From NCBI RefSeq assembly GCF_016863135.1, contig NZ_BOOH01000021.1, positions 124,001-188,000 on the forward strand: a DNA stretch of 64,000 nucleotides. The letters are read 5' to 3'. Position 1 is the first letter of the stretch. The number at the start of each line of letters is the position of its first letter. The stretch is from Planobispora longispora (GTDB lineage Bacteria > Actinomycetota > Actinomycetes > Streptosporangiales > Streptosporangiaceae). The notes under the pieces are model-generated. The model had not been told where the DNA came from, ran no database searches, and was given only the letters and a program-made list of their open reading frames with translations. Both the position numbers and the translations under genes were made by a program. Shown one piece after another: positions 24,807 through 33,599 of this stretch.

Positions 24807-27197
24807 ATGAGCGACGATGGGCGACACGACGACGGACGGGGCGGCGGGCGATACGTCGGCGCGCGGGTTCCCCGCAGGGAGGACGCCCGGCTGGTGCGCG
24901 GGCGGGCCCGGTTCGCCGGGGACGTCCGGCTGCCCGGGACGGCGCACGCGGTCGTGGTGCGCAGCCCGGTCGCGCACGGGCGGCTGGTCCGGTGCGACGT
25001 CAAGGCCGCGCTGGCCGCCGACGGCGTGCTGGACGTGCTGACCCCCGCGGATGCGGCGGGGGTGCGCCTGCCGTGCGTGACGCTCGCGCCCGGCCAGCGG
25101 GCCGTGGACTACCCGGTCCTGGCGGACGCGATCCGCTACGCCGGGCAGCCGGTGGCGCTGGTGGTGGCGCGCAGCGAGGCGGCCGCCCACGACGCCGCCG
25201 AGCTGGTCGATCTGGACATCGAGGAGCTGCCCCCGGTGCTGGGCGCCGAGTACGCCCTGTCCGGGGACGCGCCCCTGCTCCATCCCGAGTGGGGCTCCAA
25301 CCTGGTCACCGACTTCCCGCTGGGGGACCCGCCGGCCGAGTGCGAGGCGGCCGCCGCCGCGGCGGAGCACGTGGTCGAGCTGACGGTGCGGCTGGGCCGG
25401 GCGACGCCGTACCCGATGGAGCCGCGGGGGATCACGGCCTCGTCCGAGGACGGCGAGCTGACCGTGTGGGCCTCCACGCAGGCGCCGCACCACGTCCGCG
25501 ACCACCTCGCCGACGCCCTCGGGCTCGGCCACGGGCGGGTGCGCGTGGTGGCGTGCGACGTGGGCGGCGGCTTCGGCGGCAAGGAGCACGTCTATCCCGA
25601 CGAGGCGCTGGTGTGCCTGGCGGCGATCCGGCTGGGCCGTCCGGTGCGGTGGGCGGAGTCGCGCAGCGAGCACCTGGCGGCGACCCTGCCCGCCAGGGAC
25701 GCCGTGCACCGGGCCAGGCTGGCGTTCGACGGTGACGGGCGGTTCCGGGCCCTGTACTGCGACATCCTCGGCGACCTCGGGGCGCATCCGTCCAACGCCG
25801 GCATCTCCCCGTTCGCGGTGACGGGGGTGACGCTGCAGGGGCCGTACCGGTTCGATCGGGTGGGCGCGCGGGTCCGCGCGGCGGTGACGACGACCACGCC
25901 GACCGGCTCCTACCGGGGCTTCGGCCAGCCCGAGGCGACCTGGACCCGGGAACGGCTGGTGGACGAGGCCGCGCGCCTGCTGGGCGTGGACCCGGTGGAG
26001 CTGCGCCTGCGCAACCTGCTGCGCCCCGACGAGCTGCCGCACACCTCCCGGACCTGGCTGCCCCACGACTCCGGGGACTACCCCGCCGCGCTGGAGGCGC
26101 TGCGGGAACTGGTGCGGACGCGGCGTCCCGACCGGCGGGGCGACGACGGCAGGCGGCGCGGGATCGGGTTCTCCTGCCACGTCGAGGCCACCGGCATGGG
26201 CCCCTCGGAGGAGATGCGGCGGGGAGGCACCCGGGCCGGGGGCTACGAGACGGCCGTGCTGCGGATGGAGCAGGACGCCTCGGTGGTCGTCGCCTCCGGA
26301 GTGGCGGCCATCGGCCAGGGCATCGAGACGACGCTGGCGCAGCTGGCCGCCGACCACGTGGGGGTGCCGCTGGAGCGGGTCAGGGTGCTGCTGGGGGACA
26401 CGGCCGCCACGCCGTACTCCCCGGTGGGCTCCATCGCCAGCCGGGCGCTCGTGCTGGGCGGCGGGGCGCTGGTCCGGGCCGCCGTACGGCTCCGCGACAA
26501 GATCACGATGATCGCCGCCCACCAGCTGGAGGCGTCCCCCGCCGACGTGGAGATCGCCGGTGACGTCGTCCGGGTGAAGGGCGACCCGGCGGCCTCCCGC
26601 ACCCTGGCGGAGATCGCGGTCTCGGCGTGGCGGGCGTGGGACCTGCCCGAGGGGGTCGATCCCGGCCTGGAGGAGCGGGTGACCTACGACCCCGCCTCCT
26701 ACACCTGCGCCTTCGGCGCGCACGCGGCGGCGGTGGCGGTCGATCCGGAGACGGGCGCGGTCGAGGTGGAGGGCTACTGGGTGGTCAACGACTGCGGCGT
26801 GGTGGTGAACCCGGCGATCGTGGAGGGGCAGCTGCGCGGCGGGGTCGTGCAGGGAATCGGGATGGCGCTGACCGAGGAACTGGCCTACACGCCCGGCGGG
26901 CAGCCCCTGATGGACTACCTCCCGCCGGCGGCTCCGGACGTGCCCGACATCGAGGTACGGCTGATGCAGACGCCGTCCCCGGTGACGCCCGGCGGGATGA
27001 AGGGGGTGGGCGAGGCCGGGACGATCGGGCCGCCCGCGGCGATCGGCAACGCCGTGGCCGCCGCCCTGCCCGGGATCGCCGGCCGGATCACCGGCACGCC
27101 GCTGACCCCGCAGGCGGTCTGGTCGGCGCTGGCGGCGGAGGCGGACCGGGAGGGGGAACGCGCGGATCGGACGGTCCGCGAGGACCGTGAGGGCTAG
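24807..27197 (+). CDS. xanthine dehydrogenase/CO dehydrogenase-family molybdopterin subunit
   Basis: 796 residues. It is the large, Mo-cofactor-binding subunit of the CoxL/XdhA family: GRARFAGDVRLPGTAHAVVVRSP, then VGGGFGGKEHVYPDE (the Mo-cofactor-binding loop), SYRGFGQPEATW, and GGMKGVGEAGTIGPPAAIGNA with the catalytic Glu near the C-terminus. SYRGFG in the active-site loop differs from the AYxCSFR of true CO dehydrogenases, so it is form-II-like: a carbon-monoxide role is unlikely, and an aldehyde, purine or heterocycle oxidase is more probable. No FAD (medium) or 2Fe-2S (small) subunit is nearby; these must be encoded elsewhere. A GTG precedes the ATG at 24807 directly. It overlaps the convergent GNAT gene by four bases. 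Confidence 0.92.
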   Translation: MSDDGRHDDGRGGGRYVGARVPRREDARLVRGRARFAGDVRLPGTAHAVVVRSPVAHGRLVRCDVKAALAADGVLDVLTPADAAGVRLPCVTLAPGQRAVDYPVLADAIRYAGQPVALVVARSEAAAHDAAELVDLDIEELPPVLGAEYALSGDAPLLHPEWGSNLVTDFPLGDPPAECEAAAAAAEHVVELTVRLGRATPYPMEPRGITASSEDGELTVWASTQAPHHVRDHLADALGLGHGRVRVVACDVGGGFGGKEHVYPDEALVCLAAIRLGRPVRWAESRSEHLAATLPARDAVHRARLAFDGDGRFRALYCDILGDLGAHPSNAGISPFAVTGVTLQGPYRFDRVGARVRAAVTTTTPTGSYRGFGQPEATWTRERLVDEAARLLGVDPVELRLRNLLRPDELPHTSRTWLPHDSGDYPAALEALRELVRTRRPDRRGDDGRRRGIGFSCHVEATGMGPSEEMRRGGTRAGGYETAVLRMEQDASVVVASGVAAIGQGIETTLAQLAADHVGVPLERVRVLLGDTAATPYSPVGSIASRALVLGGGALVRAAVRLRDKITMIAAHQLEASPADVEIAGDVVRVKGDPAASRTLAEIAVSAWRAWDLPEGVDPGLEERVTYDPASYTCAFGAHAAAVAVDPETGAVEVEGYWVVNDCGVVVNPAIVEGQLRGGVVQGIGMALTEELAYTPGGQPLMDYLPPAAPDVPDIEVRLMQTPSPVTPGGMKGVGEAGTIGPPAAIGNAVAAALPGIAGRITGTPLTPQAVWSALAAEADREGERADRTVREDREG

Positions 27198-27763
27198 GCG
27201 GTCCGGCGGGCGGGGGCGGGCCGGGAGGGAGAGGAGGGCGCCGGGTCCAGGGACATGCGGTAGTGCACCTCCGGAACCGGGAACGGCAGGCCCGCCACGT
27301 CCTGCTCGCGGCCCGACGGGGTGAAGCCGAAACGCTCGTAGAAGCGGCGGGCGCGCGCGTTGCCCGTCAGCACCCACAGTCCCGCCTCCCGGTGCCCCAG
27401 CTCACGCAGGTGCTCGACGGAGCGCGTCATCAGGGCCAGGCCCAGCCCCGTGGACCAGTGGCCGGCGAGCACGTAGATCGCGTAGACCTCCCCGCCGTCG
27501 ATCCCCGCGTCCCGGGCCGGGCCGTGCAGGCTGAAGCCGGCGATCTCCCCCTCCGGTTCCCCGCCGGGCCCGCCCACGAACAGATGCTGCTCACCGGAGC
27601 CGATCAGGCCGCGCCAGGCCTCCACCGCCCGGCGCGTGACGCTCATCCCGTCGAGGAAATCCCGGGGGAGCAGGTCCCGGTAGGCGGTTCTCCAGGTCGC
27701 GTTCTTGATCTTCAGGACGGCTTCGACGTCGTCGGGGCCGCCTTTCCGAACAAAAGACTCCAT
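27194..27763 (-). CDS. GNAT-family N-acetyltransferase
   Basis: 189 residues from the ATG at 27763 (a TTG three codons upstream is possible). The GNAT fold is seen in the N-terminal VRKGGPDDVEAVLKIKNATWRTAY, in strand 4/motif A VYAIYVLAGHWSTGLGLALM (acetyl-CoA pyrophosphate loop, here HWSTGLG in place of the canonical Q/RxxGxG/A) and in the C-terminal VLTGNARARRFYERFGFTPSG. It transfers an acetyl group from acetyl-CoA to an amine; the substrate is unknown. A Pro/Ser/Arg tail (SSPSRPAPARR) of little conservation ends the protein. Its end overlaps the convergent molybdopterin-subunit gene. Confidence 0.9.
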   Translation of the reverse strand: MESFVRKGGPDDVEAVLKIKNATWRTAYRDLLPRDFLDGMSVTRRAVEAWRGLIGSGEQHLFVGGPGGEPEGEIAGFSLHGPARDAGIDGGEVYAIYVLAGHWSTGLGLALMTRSVEHLRELGHREAGLWVLTGNARARRFYERFGFTPSGREQDVAGLPFPVPEVHYRMSLDPAPSSPSRPAPARRTA

Positions 27764-27840
27764 GTCTGGCAATTATTCACCATCGTCTCCGGGGCATCCC
27801 TGATTGCGGTCTTCATCAAGGCCAGGCATCATTTCGACGC

Positions 27841-28992
27841 GTGACAGCAGTAAGCCTGAGAAAAAGAGCCATGTCGGTCGCCGCGTGGGCTCTGCCGTAC
27901 TGGACCCGCGGGCAGGCGGGGAGGGAGACTCCTCCGGAGCTGTTCCGGGTGCTGTACTTCGGATGGCTCGCCGCGTTCACCCTGAAGGTGCTCGGAGCCT
28001 CCTGGGACGTCTCCTGGCACTTCAAGTGGCTCCGGGACGACCTGGCGCCGCCGCACCTGCTCAACAGCGTCGGCACGGTCATCGTGGTGGCCCTCACGAT
28101 CATCCACGTCTACACCGGCTACGGCGTGGACAGGACCGCGCAGCGCCTCATCCAGTGGGGCACCGGGACGTTCCTGATCGCCGTTCCGCTGGACCTGATC
28201 AACCACCGGGTCAACGGGCTCGACATCACGTCGTGGAGCCCGTCGCACATGCTGCTGTACATCGGCACGTTCTTCATGCTCGCCGGTGTTATCCGCGGCT
28301 GGTTCACGGGCGCCCCGCCCGGACGCGTGCGCACGCTCGTCCTGGGCGGCCTGTTCGTGTTCATGTTCGAGAACGTCTGGTTCCCCGCCCAGCACCAGGA
28401 GTACGGCGTCTTCGGCATCCGGGCGTGGGACGCCGGGAAGCCCGAGGCCGAGCCGATCCTGCTGCAGTTCGCCGCCGACCAGATGGGCCGCGCGATCGAC
28501 CGCGAGATGGTGGTCAGGTTCGCGCTGCCGGTGCCCGACCAGGTCTACCCGCTCTACGCCGCGATGGCGGCGATGATCGTGCTCGTCTTCGCCCGCGCGA
28601 TGATCGGCAAGATGTTCGCCGCCACCGCCGTGGCCGGCGCCTACGTCGCCTACCGGACGCTGATCTGGCCGCTGCTGGCGGTGGCGGACTTCCCGCGCTC
28701 GGCGGTCCCGGCCTTCCTGATCGCCGGGGCGCTCGCGATCGACCTGGCGTTCCTGATCCGCAACCCGGTCGTCCGGGCGCTGGCCGGCTCCCTCGTCGCG
28801 ACCCTCGTCGTCGACCAGGTCCTGCGGGTGCAGAACGCGTGGGCGGCCTCCCCGCCCCTGATCAGCCCGGTGACCATGGCGATCGGGGGAGCCGGGCTCG
28901 CCGCCCTCTGGCTGGCCGGCGAGTGGTTCCTCACCCGCTACCGGCTCCGGGCCCGGAACGCGGACCCCGCGCTCAGCCGGACGCCGGGATAG
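27841..28992 (+). CDS. polytopic membrane protein of unknown function
   Basis: 383 residues from a GTG. About nine hydrophobic segments are visible, with a basic N-terminus. Several His and Trp residues sit at helix ends (SWDVSWHFKWLRDDLAPPHLLNS in two pieces, TSWSPSHMLLYIG, WFPAQHQEYGVFG), a pattern seen in membrane proteins that bind metal or haem, but no known motif fits. The gene lies next to copD-copC in the opposite direction, separated by a very strong hairpin, so a link with copper handling is possible by position only. I recognise it as a type often annotated as hypothetical membrane protein in actinomycetes. Confidence 0.75.
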   Translation: MTAVSLRKRAMSVAAWALPYWTRGQAGRETPPELFRVLYFGWLAAFTLKVLGASWDVSWHFKWLRDDLAPPHLLNSVGTVIVVALTIIHVYTGYGVDRTAQRLIQWGTGTFLIAVPLDLINHRVNGLDITSWSPSHMLLYIGTFFMLAGVIRGWFTGAPPGRVRTLVLGGLFVFMFENVWFPAQHQEYGVFGIRAWDAGKPEAEPILLQFAADQMGRAIDREMVVRFALPVPDQVYPLYAAMAAMIVLVFARAMIGKMFAATAVAGAYVAYRTLIWPLLAVADFPRSAVPAFLIAGALAIDLAFLIRNPVVRALAGSLVATLVVDQVLRVQNAWAASPPLISPVTMAIGGAGLAALWLAGEWFLTRYRLRARNADPALSRTPG

Positions 28993-29000
28993 CGCTCGCC

Positions 29001-29030
29001 GGAACCGGAACCGGAACCGGCACCGGCACC
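29001..29030. repeat. 6-bp microsatellite GGAACC/GGCACC
   Basis: Three units of GGAACC run from 29001, followed by variants of GGCACC, just after the stop of the membrane protein gene and touching the foot of the hairpin at 29029. Confidence 0.85.
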
Positions 29031-29079
29031 GGAGACGGCGAAGCGGGGGCGGCGTCCGCCCCCGCTTCGCCGTCTCCGG
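29029..29079. terminator. 24-bp bidirectional terminator hairpin
   Basis: A perfect 24-bp stem (29029-29052 with 29056-29079) with a 3-base loop lies between the convergent membrane-protein and copD genes. The stem core is GGAGACGGCGAAGCGGGG. It is the most stable hairpin in the window. Confidence 0.85.
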
Positions 29080-29103
29080 CGCCGTCCGAGGGCGCCGAGC
29101 CGG

Positions 29104-30189
29104 TCATCCGGGCGGGATCTGGGCGGTGGTCAGCGCCACCGCGATCCCGTAGGCCAGTCCCATGACGGTGACCTCGGCCGCCGCCCAGGCGGCGACCGCC
29201 GTGCCCTCCCGCCGCTCGATCCGCGGCAGGAGGCGGAAGCGGATGTGGGCGGCGAGCGGGACCAGCAGGGCGGTGAGCGCGACCTTGGCCAGCACCAGCA
29301 GGCCGTACTCGCTGGACAGCAGGTCGCCGGGGAGCTGCACCCCGGGGGTGAGGGCCATGGTGCCCAGCCCGTTCACCAGCCCCGAGAGGCCGACCACGAC
29401 CAGCGCGAGGGTGGCCAGCCGGGAGAACCTCGGCAGGATCCGGGCCAGTAGCTCCCGTTCCGGGGCGACCAGCACCGCGATCACCACGAGCCCGCCGGTC
29501 CACGCCGCCGCGCCCAGCACGTGCAACTCCATCGAGACCATGATGGGGTCGTGCCACACGGAGTCCACCGCGTGGCCGGTGACCGGGATGGGCAGCAGGC
29601 CGAACAGGGCGATCACGATCCGCAGCTCGGCCGGGACCTTCTCGCCGAAGCGCACCGCCAGCAGCCCGATCCCGGCGTAGGCCAGCGCGCAGGCGGCGCT
29701 GAAGAGCAGGCCCTGGCCCGCGCCGAACTTGTCGACGTACGCGGCGACCGCTCCCGGGGTGGGGAAGGTCCCGGGGTTCAGCTCGGCGGCCAGGAAGACG
29801 ATGGTCAGCAGCGCCAGCACCGCCCAGGCCCAGGCGAACGAGAGCGCCAGCGGCCGGGCCCGGCGCATCACCGGCTCGGTGCGCTCCGGGTCGTCGAAGC
29901 CGAGCAGCTTGGGCAGGAAGCTCAGGCCGACCACCGCCACCGCCGCCAGATCCAGCAGCACGCGCAGCACGGGCAGGCCGTACTCCACCACCGGGGAGGG
30001 CAGCGCGATGCCCGGCACCGCCTCCGCGGCGCCGAACGCCGTCGCGACGAGGACGGCGGACACCGCCCCGGCGACGAGGCCCCAGGCGGGCAGCCTCCCG
30101 GTCGTTCCGGTCGTTCCGGTCGTTCCGGTCGTTCCGGGCTCGCCGGTCCGCCCGGCGGCCGTGGCCGCTCCGCTCTCTCCCGCGGTCAC
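29104..30189 (-). CDS. copD: CopD-family copper-resistance membrane protein
   Basis: 361 residues from a GTG at 30189 that overlaps the stop of copC. After a Gly/Thr repeat (GTTGTTGTTGTTG) eight or so TM helices follow. The CopD signature is HVLGAAAWTGGLVVIAVLV (about residue 230), with the His and the WxGG that are conserved in the family; another His-containing helix end is GHAVDSVWHDP. CopD proteins import or transfer copper together with CopC, and in actinomycetes often belong to the YcnJ/CopD group. The N-terminal low-complexity stretch is due to a 9-bp repeat in DNA (GGTCGTTCC on the plus strand, about 30099-30137). Confidence 0.9.
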   Translation of the reverse strand: MTAGESGAATAAGRTGEPGTTGTTGTTGTTGRLPAWGLVAGAVSAVLVATAFGAAEAVPGIALPSPVVEYGLPVLRVLLDLAAVAVVGLSFLPKLLGFDDPERTEPVMRRARPLALSFAWAWAVLALLTIVFLAAELNPGTFPTPGAVAAYVDKFGAGQGLLFSAACALAYAGIGLLAVRFGEKVPAELRIVIALFGLLPIPVTGHAVDSVWHDPIMVSMELHVLGAAAWTGGLVVIAVLVAPERELLARILPRFSRLATLALVVVGLSGLVNGLGTMALTPGVQLPGDLLSSEYGLLVLAKVALTALLVPLAAHIRFRLLPRIERREGTAVAAWAAAEVTVMGLAYGIAVALTTAQIPPG

Positions 30190-30788
30190 TTCGTCCCCTC
30201 CCGCTCGCGAGTGCGGCGCAGCGCCACGACCGTGGCGCCGCCCAGCACGACCAGCGACCCGGCGATCCACACCACGGCCATCCCCGCGCCGCCGTTCTGC
30301 GCGGCCTCGGCCGCCTGGGCGCTCAGGTCGGGTGTGCTCGGGGGCGCGGCGGTGGGCGGGGCGTCCGTGGCGGGCCGGGAGGCGGTGCCCGGCCCCGGGG
30401 CGGTCAGGGTGAACTTCAGCGTGTCCGCCACCGGGTGACCGTCGGAGGACAGGATCCGGTAGCCCACGACGTATTCGCCGGCGGGTCCCAGGGGCCTGAC
30501 CCGGACCGTGGCCTTCTCCCCGGCGACGGCCGTCGCGCCGTCCTCCCAGCGGGTGCCGTCCGGGCCGGTCACGGTGATCTTCGCGAATCCCTGCCGGACC
30601 GGCTGGTCGAAGGTGAGCGTGATCTTCTCTGGCGCGGTGGCGATCTCGGCCCCGTCCTCGGGGTCGCTGCCGATCAGCACGTTGTGGGCCTGCGCGGGCG
30701 CGACGGCGCCGAGCAGCGCGGCACCGGTCAGCAGCATGACGGTCAGCAGCCGCCGCACCGGTCGCGGCCTTCCGTTCGATGTCCTCAT
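30186..30788 (-). CDS. copC: CopC-domain copper-binding protein
   Basis: 200 residues from the ATG at 30788. A signal peptide (LLTVMLLTGAALLGAVAP) ends AQA-His, so cleavage leaves His as the first residue, the N-terminal Cu(II) ligand of CopC. The CopC beta-barrel follows (HNVLIGSDPEDGAEI, LTFDQPVRQGF, and DGHPVADTLKF, which supplies the second His). A Pro/Ala linker and one C-terminal TM helix (GMAVVWIAGSLVVLGGATVV) anchor it to the membrane with a short basic tail. It should bind copper outside the membrane and pass it to CopD, encoded by the overlapping downstream gene (GTGA overlap). Confidence 0.93.
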   Translation of the reverse strand: MRTSNGRPRPVRRLLTVMLLTGAALLGAVAPAQAHNVLIGSDPEDGAEIATAPEKITLTFDQPVRQGFAKITVTGPDGTRWEDGATAVAGEKATVRVRPLGPAGEYVVGYRILSSDGHPVADTLKFTLTAPGPGTASRPATDAPPTAAPPSTPDLSAQAAEAAQNGGAGMAVVWIAGSLVVLGGATVVALRRTREREGTK

Positions 30789-30973
30789 AGCCCGACCATG
30801 TTCCCATCCCCGCCGTTCACCCCGGGAATCGAACCGCCCGGCCCGGGGTCTCCGGGCCGGGCGGTCCTGTCTCCGCCGCCCGGGGGCCGTCACGCCGGGT
30901 CAGCGGGAGCTACGGGAGCCGCGGAGCGGGCGGGTGGAGCCGTCCGCTCGGGCTGAGGGGTGTCACGGAGGGG

Positions 30974-33289
30974 TCAGCAGGGGCCGAGGTCCTTCCAGAC
31001 GCCCCACTCGCCGGTGGTGCCGGGCTCGTTGTTCTGGGTCCACCACTTGGCCTCCCAGGTGCGGTCCTTGTGCGAGACCTTGTTGCCGCCGGTGTAGACC
31101 TTCCCGGCCTCCCATGCGGGGTCGGCGCAGGTGCCGTCCGGGTCCTCGGTGACCGTCGGCGTGGGGGTGGGGTCCGGGCCGGGGGTGGTGGCGCCGCGGG
31201 CGTTCTCGAAGGCCAGGCCGTACGTCTTGCCGCCGAAGGTCAGCGTGTGGTTGGCCGGGCCGGGGACGGGCAGGTAGTAGACGTAGTCCATGGTCACCGA
31301 GGCGCCGGGGGCCAGGGACTGCCAGGCGGGGAGCTTCACCGAGACGCGGTGGAAGTCGCCCTTCAGGCCGCCGACGTTGCCGACGGTGGAGTGCTCGCTG
31401 CTGATCACCTTCAGGCCGAAGCCGGACTGGTCCTTGGCGTTGTTCGGCGCGGCGGTGGGGTAGTCCCACTGGAACTCCGCGCCGCCCGGGATCGTCACCG
31501 AGGACTTGTTGGTGATGGTCAGCTTGGGACTGATCGGGTAGTTGCTGTCGCCGACCGGGAAGCCGCCCGCCTCGATCCGCACGTCGAGCTTCTCGTTCGG
31601 GATCGCGACCTTGGCGCGGGCGGCGCCGTACGGCGCGGCGGTCTTGAGCTTGTCGTACATCAGGGTCGTGAGCGTGTCGCCCATGAAGTACTCGCCCTTG
31701 GCGGCGTCCCAGTCGTAGTCGCCGGCCAGCTCCCAGATCATGATGCCGCCGATGCCCTTGTCCTTGACGTAGTCGATCTTGGCTCCGATCGACTTCTCGT
31801 TCTCGGTGGACAGGAACACCTTCTTGGTGGGGTTCCACAGCCACGGCGCGACCAGGGTGGGGTCGTAGTGCTCGGTGTAGGCGCCGGTCAGCCTGTCCTC
31901 GGGGTCGTTCGGGTCGAGGCCGTAGACGGAGGCGTAGGAGCCGATGCGGCCCTCGGCGAGGTTCCTGGCGTGCCAGAGCGGGTTGCCGCCGCCGCTGACC
32001 TCCCTGTCGTTCTCCAGGTCGTGCCAGAGGTTGTCGACGCCGCGCGCGCCGTCGCCGCAGGAGGTCAGGCCGGTCGGGCAGTTGGCGCCGACCGCCTTGC
32101 CCCACAGGCCGTTGGTGCCGCCGGTGACGTTGCGCCAGCCGCGGGTGTAGTACGGCACGCCGATGTTGATCCGGCCGGACTGCATGGCCCCGCGGAAGTA
32201 GTGGTAGGCCCAGTCGGTGTTGAGGTAGCCGATGCCGCCGTACTGGGAGGTCGTGTAGACGCCCCACTTGGCCAGCTCGGCGTCCTTGCCGTCGTCGTAG
32301 AGCGCGGCGTTGGGGCCGACGAACTCGTTCCAGGCGCCGTGCAGGTCGTAGGACATGATGTTGACGTAGTCCAGGTACTGGGTGACCTGGAAGGTCTCCA
32401 TGCCGCGCAGCAGGTAGCCGGAGGAGGGCGAGGCGATCGTCAGCAGGTAGTACCTGCCGTCGGCCGCGGAGGCGGCGTTGAGCTTGTCGCGCAGGGTCTT
32501 CATCAGCGCGACGTAGCCCTTCATCAGCGACCCGCGGCGGGCGTTGGCGAGCTGCCAGTCCAGCGGGTGGCCGGCGTCCTTCATCGAGGTCGGGTACTCG
32601 TAGTCGATGTCGACGCCGTTGAAGCCGTACTTCCTGATGAAGTCGACGGTGGAGGCGGCGAAGGCGTCGATGCCCGCCTGGTTGACCGAGCCGTCGGCGT
32701 TGGTGGTCATGGAGTAGAAGCCGCCGGAGGCCACGCGGTTGCCCGAGGAGTCGAAGTAGCCGCCGGTCTCGGCCCAGCCGCCGACGCTGATCAGCGTTTT
32801 GACGTCCGGATTCGCCTTCTTGTACTTGTTCAGCAGGTTGAAGTGCCCCTTGTACGGCAGCGCGGGGTCGAGGGCGTCGATCCCGGGCCACTCCATTCCG
32901 GTGGCGGCGTTGTCCGGCCCGTCGGCGCCGACGGAGATCCTGTTGTCCCCGCCGACGTGCGCGAACGCGTAGTTGATGTGGGTGATCTTGCTCCACGGGA
33001 TGTCCTTGGCCAGGTAGGACGGCTGGCCGTTCTTGCCCGTGCGCCATCCGGTGAAGTAGCCGATGATCCGGCGGGGGTGGTCGGCCCCCATCTTCTCCCG
33101 GCCGTTCTCGTCGTAGGCCAGGCAGTAGGGGACGGCGAGGCCCGGCGTCGTGTAGAGGCCGTCCGGGCGGCAGGTCTCGTGGTCGACGGCCGCGGCGGCC
33201 GTCCCGGAGAGTGCTCCGGTGAGCGCTCCGGCGAGGAGGGCGAGGGACGCGCCGGCCGCTGCGAGGCCGGTGCGCAGGCGTGAGGACAC
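30974..33289 (-). CDS. secreted GH18 chitinase with C-terminal chitin-binding module
   Basis: 771 residues from the GTG at 33289, which is preceded by GAAAGGTGG at a good distance; a GTG at 33301 lies inside this Shine-Dalgarno. The signal peptide ([20 protein letters not shown]) ends GTAAAA. The GH18 barrel (about 70-530) contains [10 protein letters not shown] and the catalytic GVDIDYE (proton donor Glu near residue 231), with Asn in place of the first Asp of DxxDxDxE. A beta-sandwich-like region precedes a Pro/Thr linker and a CBM5/12 module ([20 protein letters not shown]) at the C-terminus. It degrades chitin outside the cell. The promoter, and a GAAA-C-TTTC palindrome upstream of it, are visible. 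Confidence 0.95.
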   Translation of the reverse strand: MSSRLRTGLAAAGASLALLAGALTGALSGTAAAAVDHETCRPDGLYTTPGLAVPYCLAYDENGREKMGADHPRRIIGYFTGWRTGKNGQPSYLAKDIPWSKITHINYAFAHVGGDNRISVGADGPDNAATGMEWPGIDALDPALPYKGHFNLLNKYKKANPDVKTLISVGGWAETGGYFDSSGNRVASGGFYSMTTNADGSVNQAGIDAFAASTVDFIRKYGFNGVDIDYEYPTSMKDAGHPLDWQLANARRGSLMKGYVALMKTLRDKLNAASAADGRYYLLTIASPSSGYLLRGMETFQVTQYLDYVNIMSYDLHGAWNEFVGPNAALYDDGKDAELAKWGVYTTSQYGGIGYLNTDWAYHYFRGAMQSGRINIGVPYYTRGWRNVTGGTNGLWGKAVGANCPTGLTSCGDGARGVDNLWHDLENDREVSGGGNPLWHARNLAEGRIGSYASVYGLDPNDPEDRLTGAYTEHYDPTLVAPWLWNPTKKVFLSTENEKSIGAKIDYVKDKGIGGIMIWELAGDYDWDAAKGEYFMGDTLTTLMYDKLKTAAPYGAARAKVAIPNEKLDVRIEAGGFPVGDSNYPISPKLTITNKSSVTIPGGAEFQWDYPTAAPNNAKDQSGFGLKVISSEHSTVGNVGGLKGDFHRVSVKLPAWQSLAPGASVTMDYVYYLPVPGPANHTLTFGGKTYGLAFENARGATTPGPDPTPTPTVTEDPDGTCADPAWEAGKVYTGGNKVSHKDRTWEAKWWTQNNEPGTTGEWGVWKDLGPC

Positions 33290-33405
33290 GGGGGGTGCCA
33301 CCTTTCACGAGCAGGCGTGGAAATGCCCGGGGCGTCCGGTGGATCCCCATGCGATGGGACCTGTCGGACACGCCCGGCCCGCCCCCGTCCGGGTTGTTGA
33401 TCGTG

Positions 33406-33434
33406 AAACTATGCCCTCCCACCTGGACCGTCAA
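33406..33434 (-). promoter_or_regulatory. chitinase promoter
   Basis: On the minus strand TTGACG (33429-33434) and TAGTTT (33406-33411) are separated by exactly 17 bases, a near-consensus housekeeping promoter. The transcript would start near 33399, leaving a leader of about 110 bases. Confidence 0.7.
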
Positions 33435-33445
33435 TCCTTTCTTTT

Positions 33446-33458
33446 AGGAAACTTTCTT
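33446..33458. promoter_or_regulatory. GAAA-C-TTTC operator-like site upstream of the chitinase promoter
   Basis: AGGAAACTTTCTT is palindromic apart from one pair around a single central C, and sits just upstream of the -35 box. The GAAACTTTC core matches the sites at the LacI/ABC locus (36449-36462, 36573-36583) and the CGAAA-N-TTTCG boxes known at Streptomyces xylanase genes. Confidence 0.55.
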
Positions 33459-33599
33459 GATAATTAGGGCGACGGCCACCTCCGCGCCCCCCGTCTGTGG
33501 GAGAGGGCTTTTGCCGGGCGGGGAGGCGGCGTAACATCCGAGCACGCCTCACGTTGCCGGGCGCACGGTTCACCATGGCGAGGACGGAGTGCCCATCCC

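Noticed and set aside
24807-27197. Carbon monoxide dehydrogenase large subunit
   Set aside because: The active-site loop SYRGFG lacks the Cys of AYxCSFR, and the CoxM and CoxS genes are absent.
31070-33283. 737-codon plus-strand frame opposite the chitinase
   Set aside because: No recognisable protein; the chitinase frame is unambiguous.
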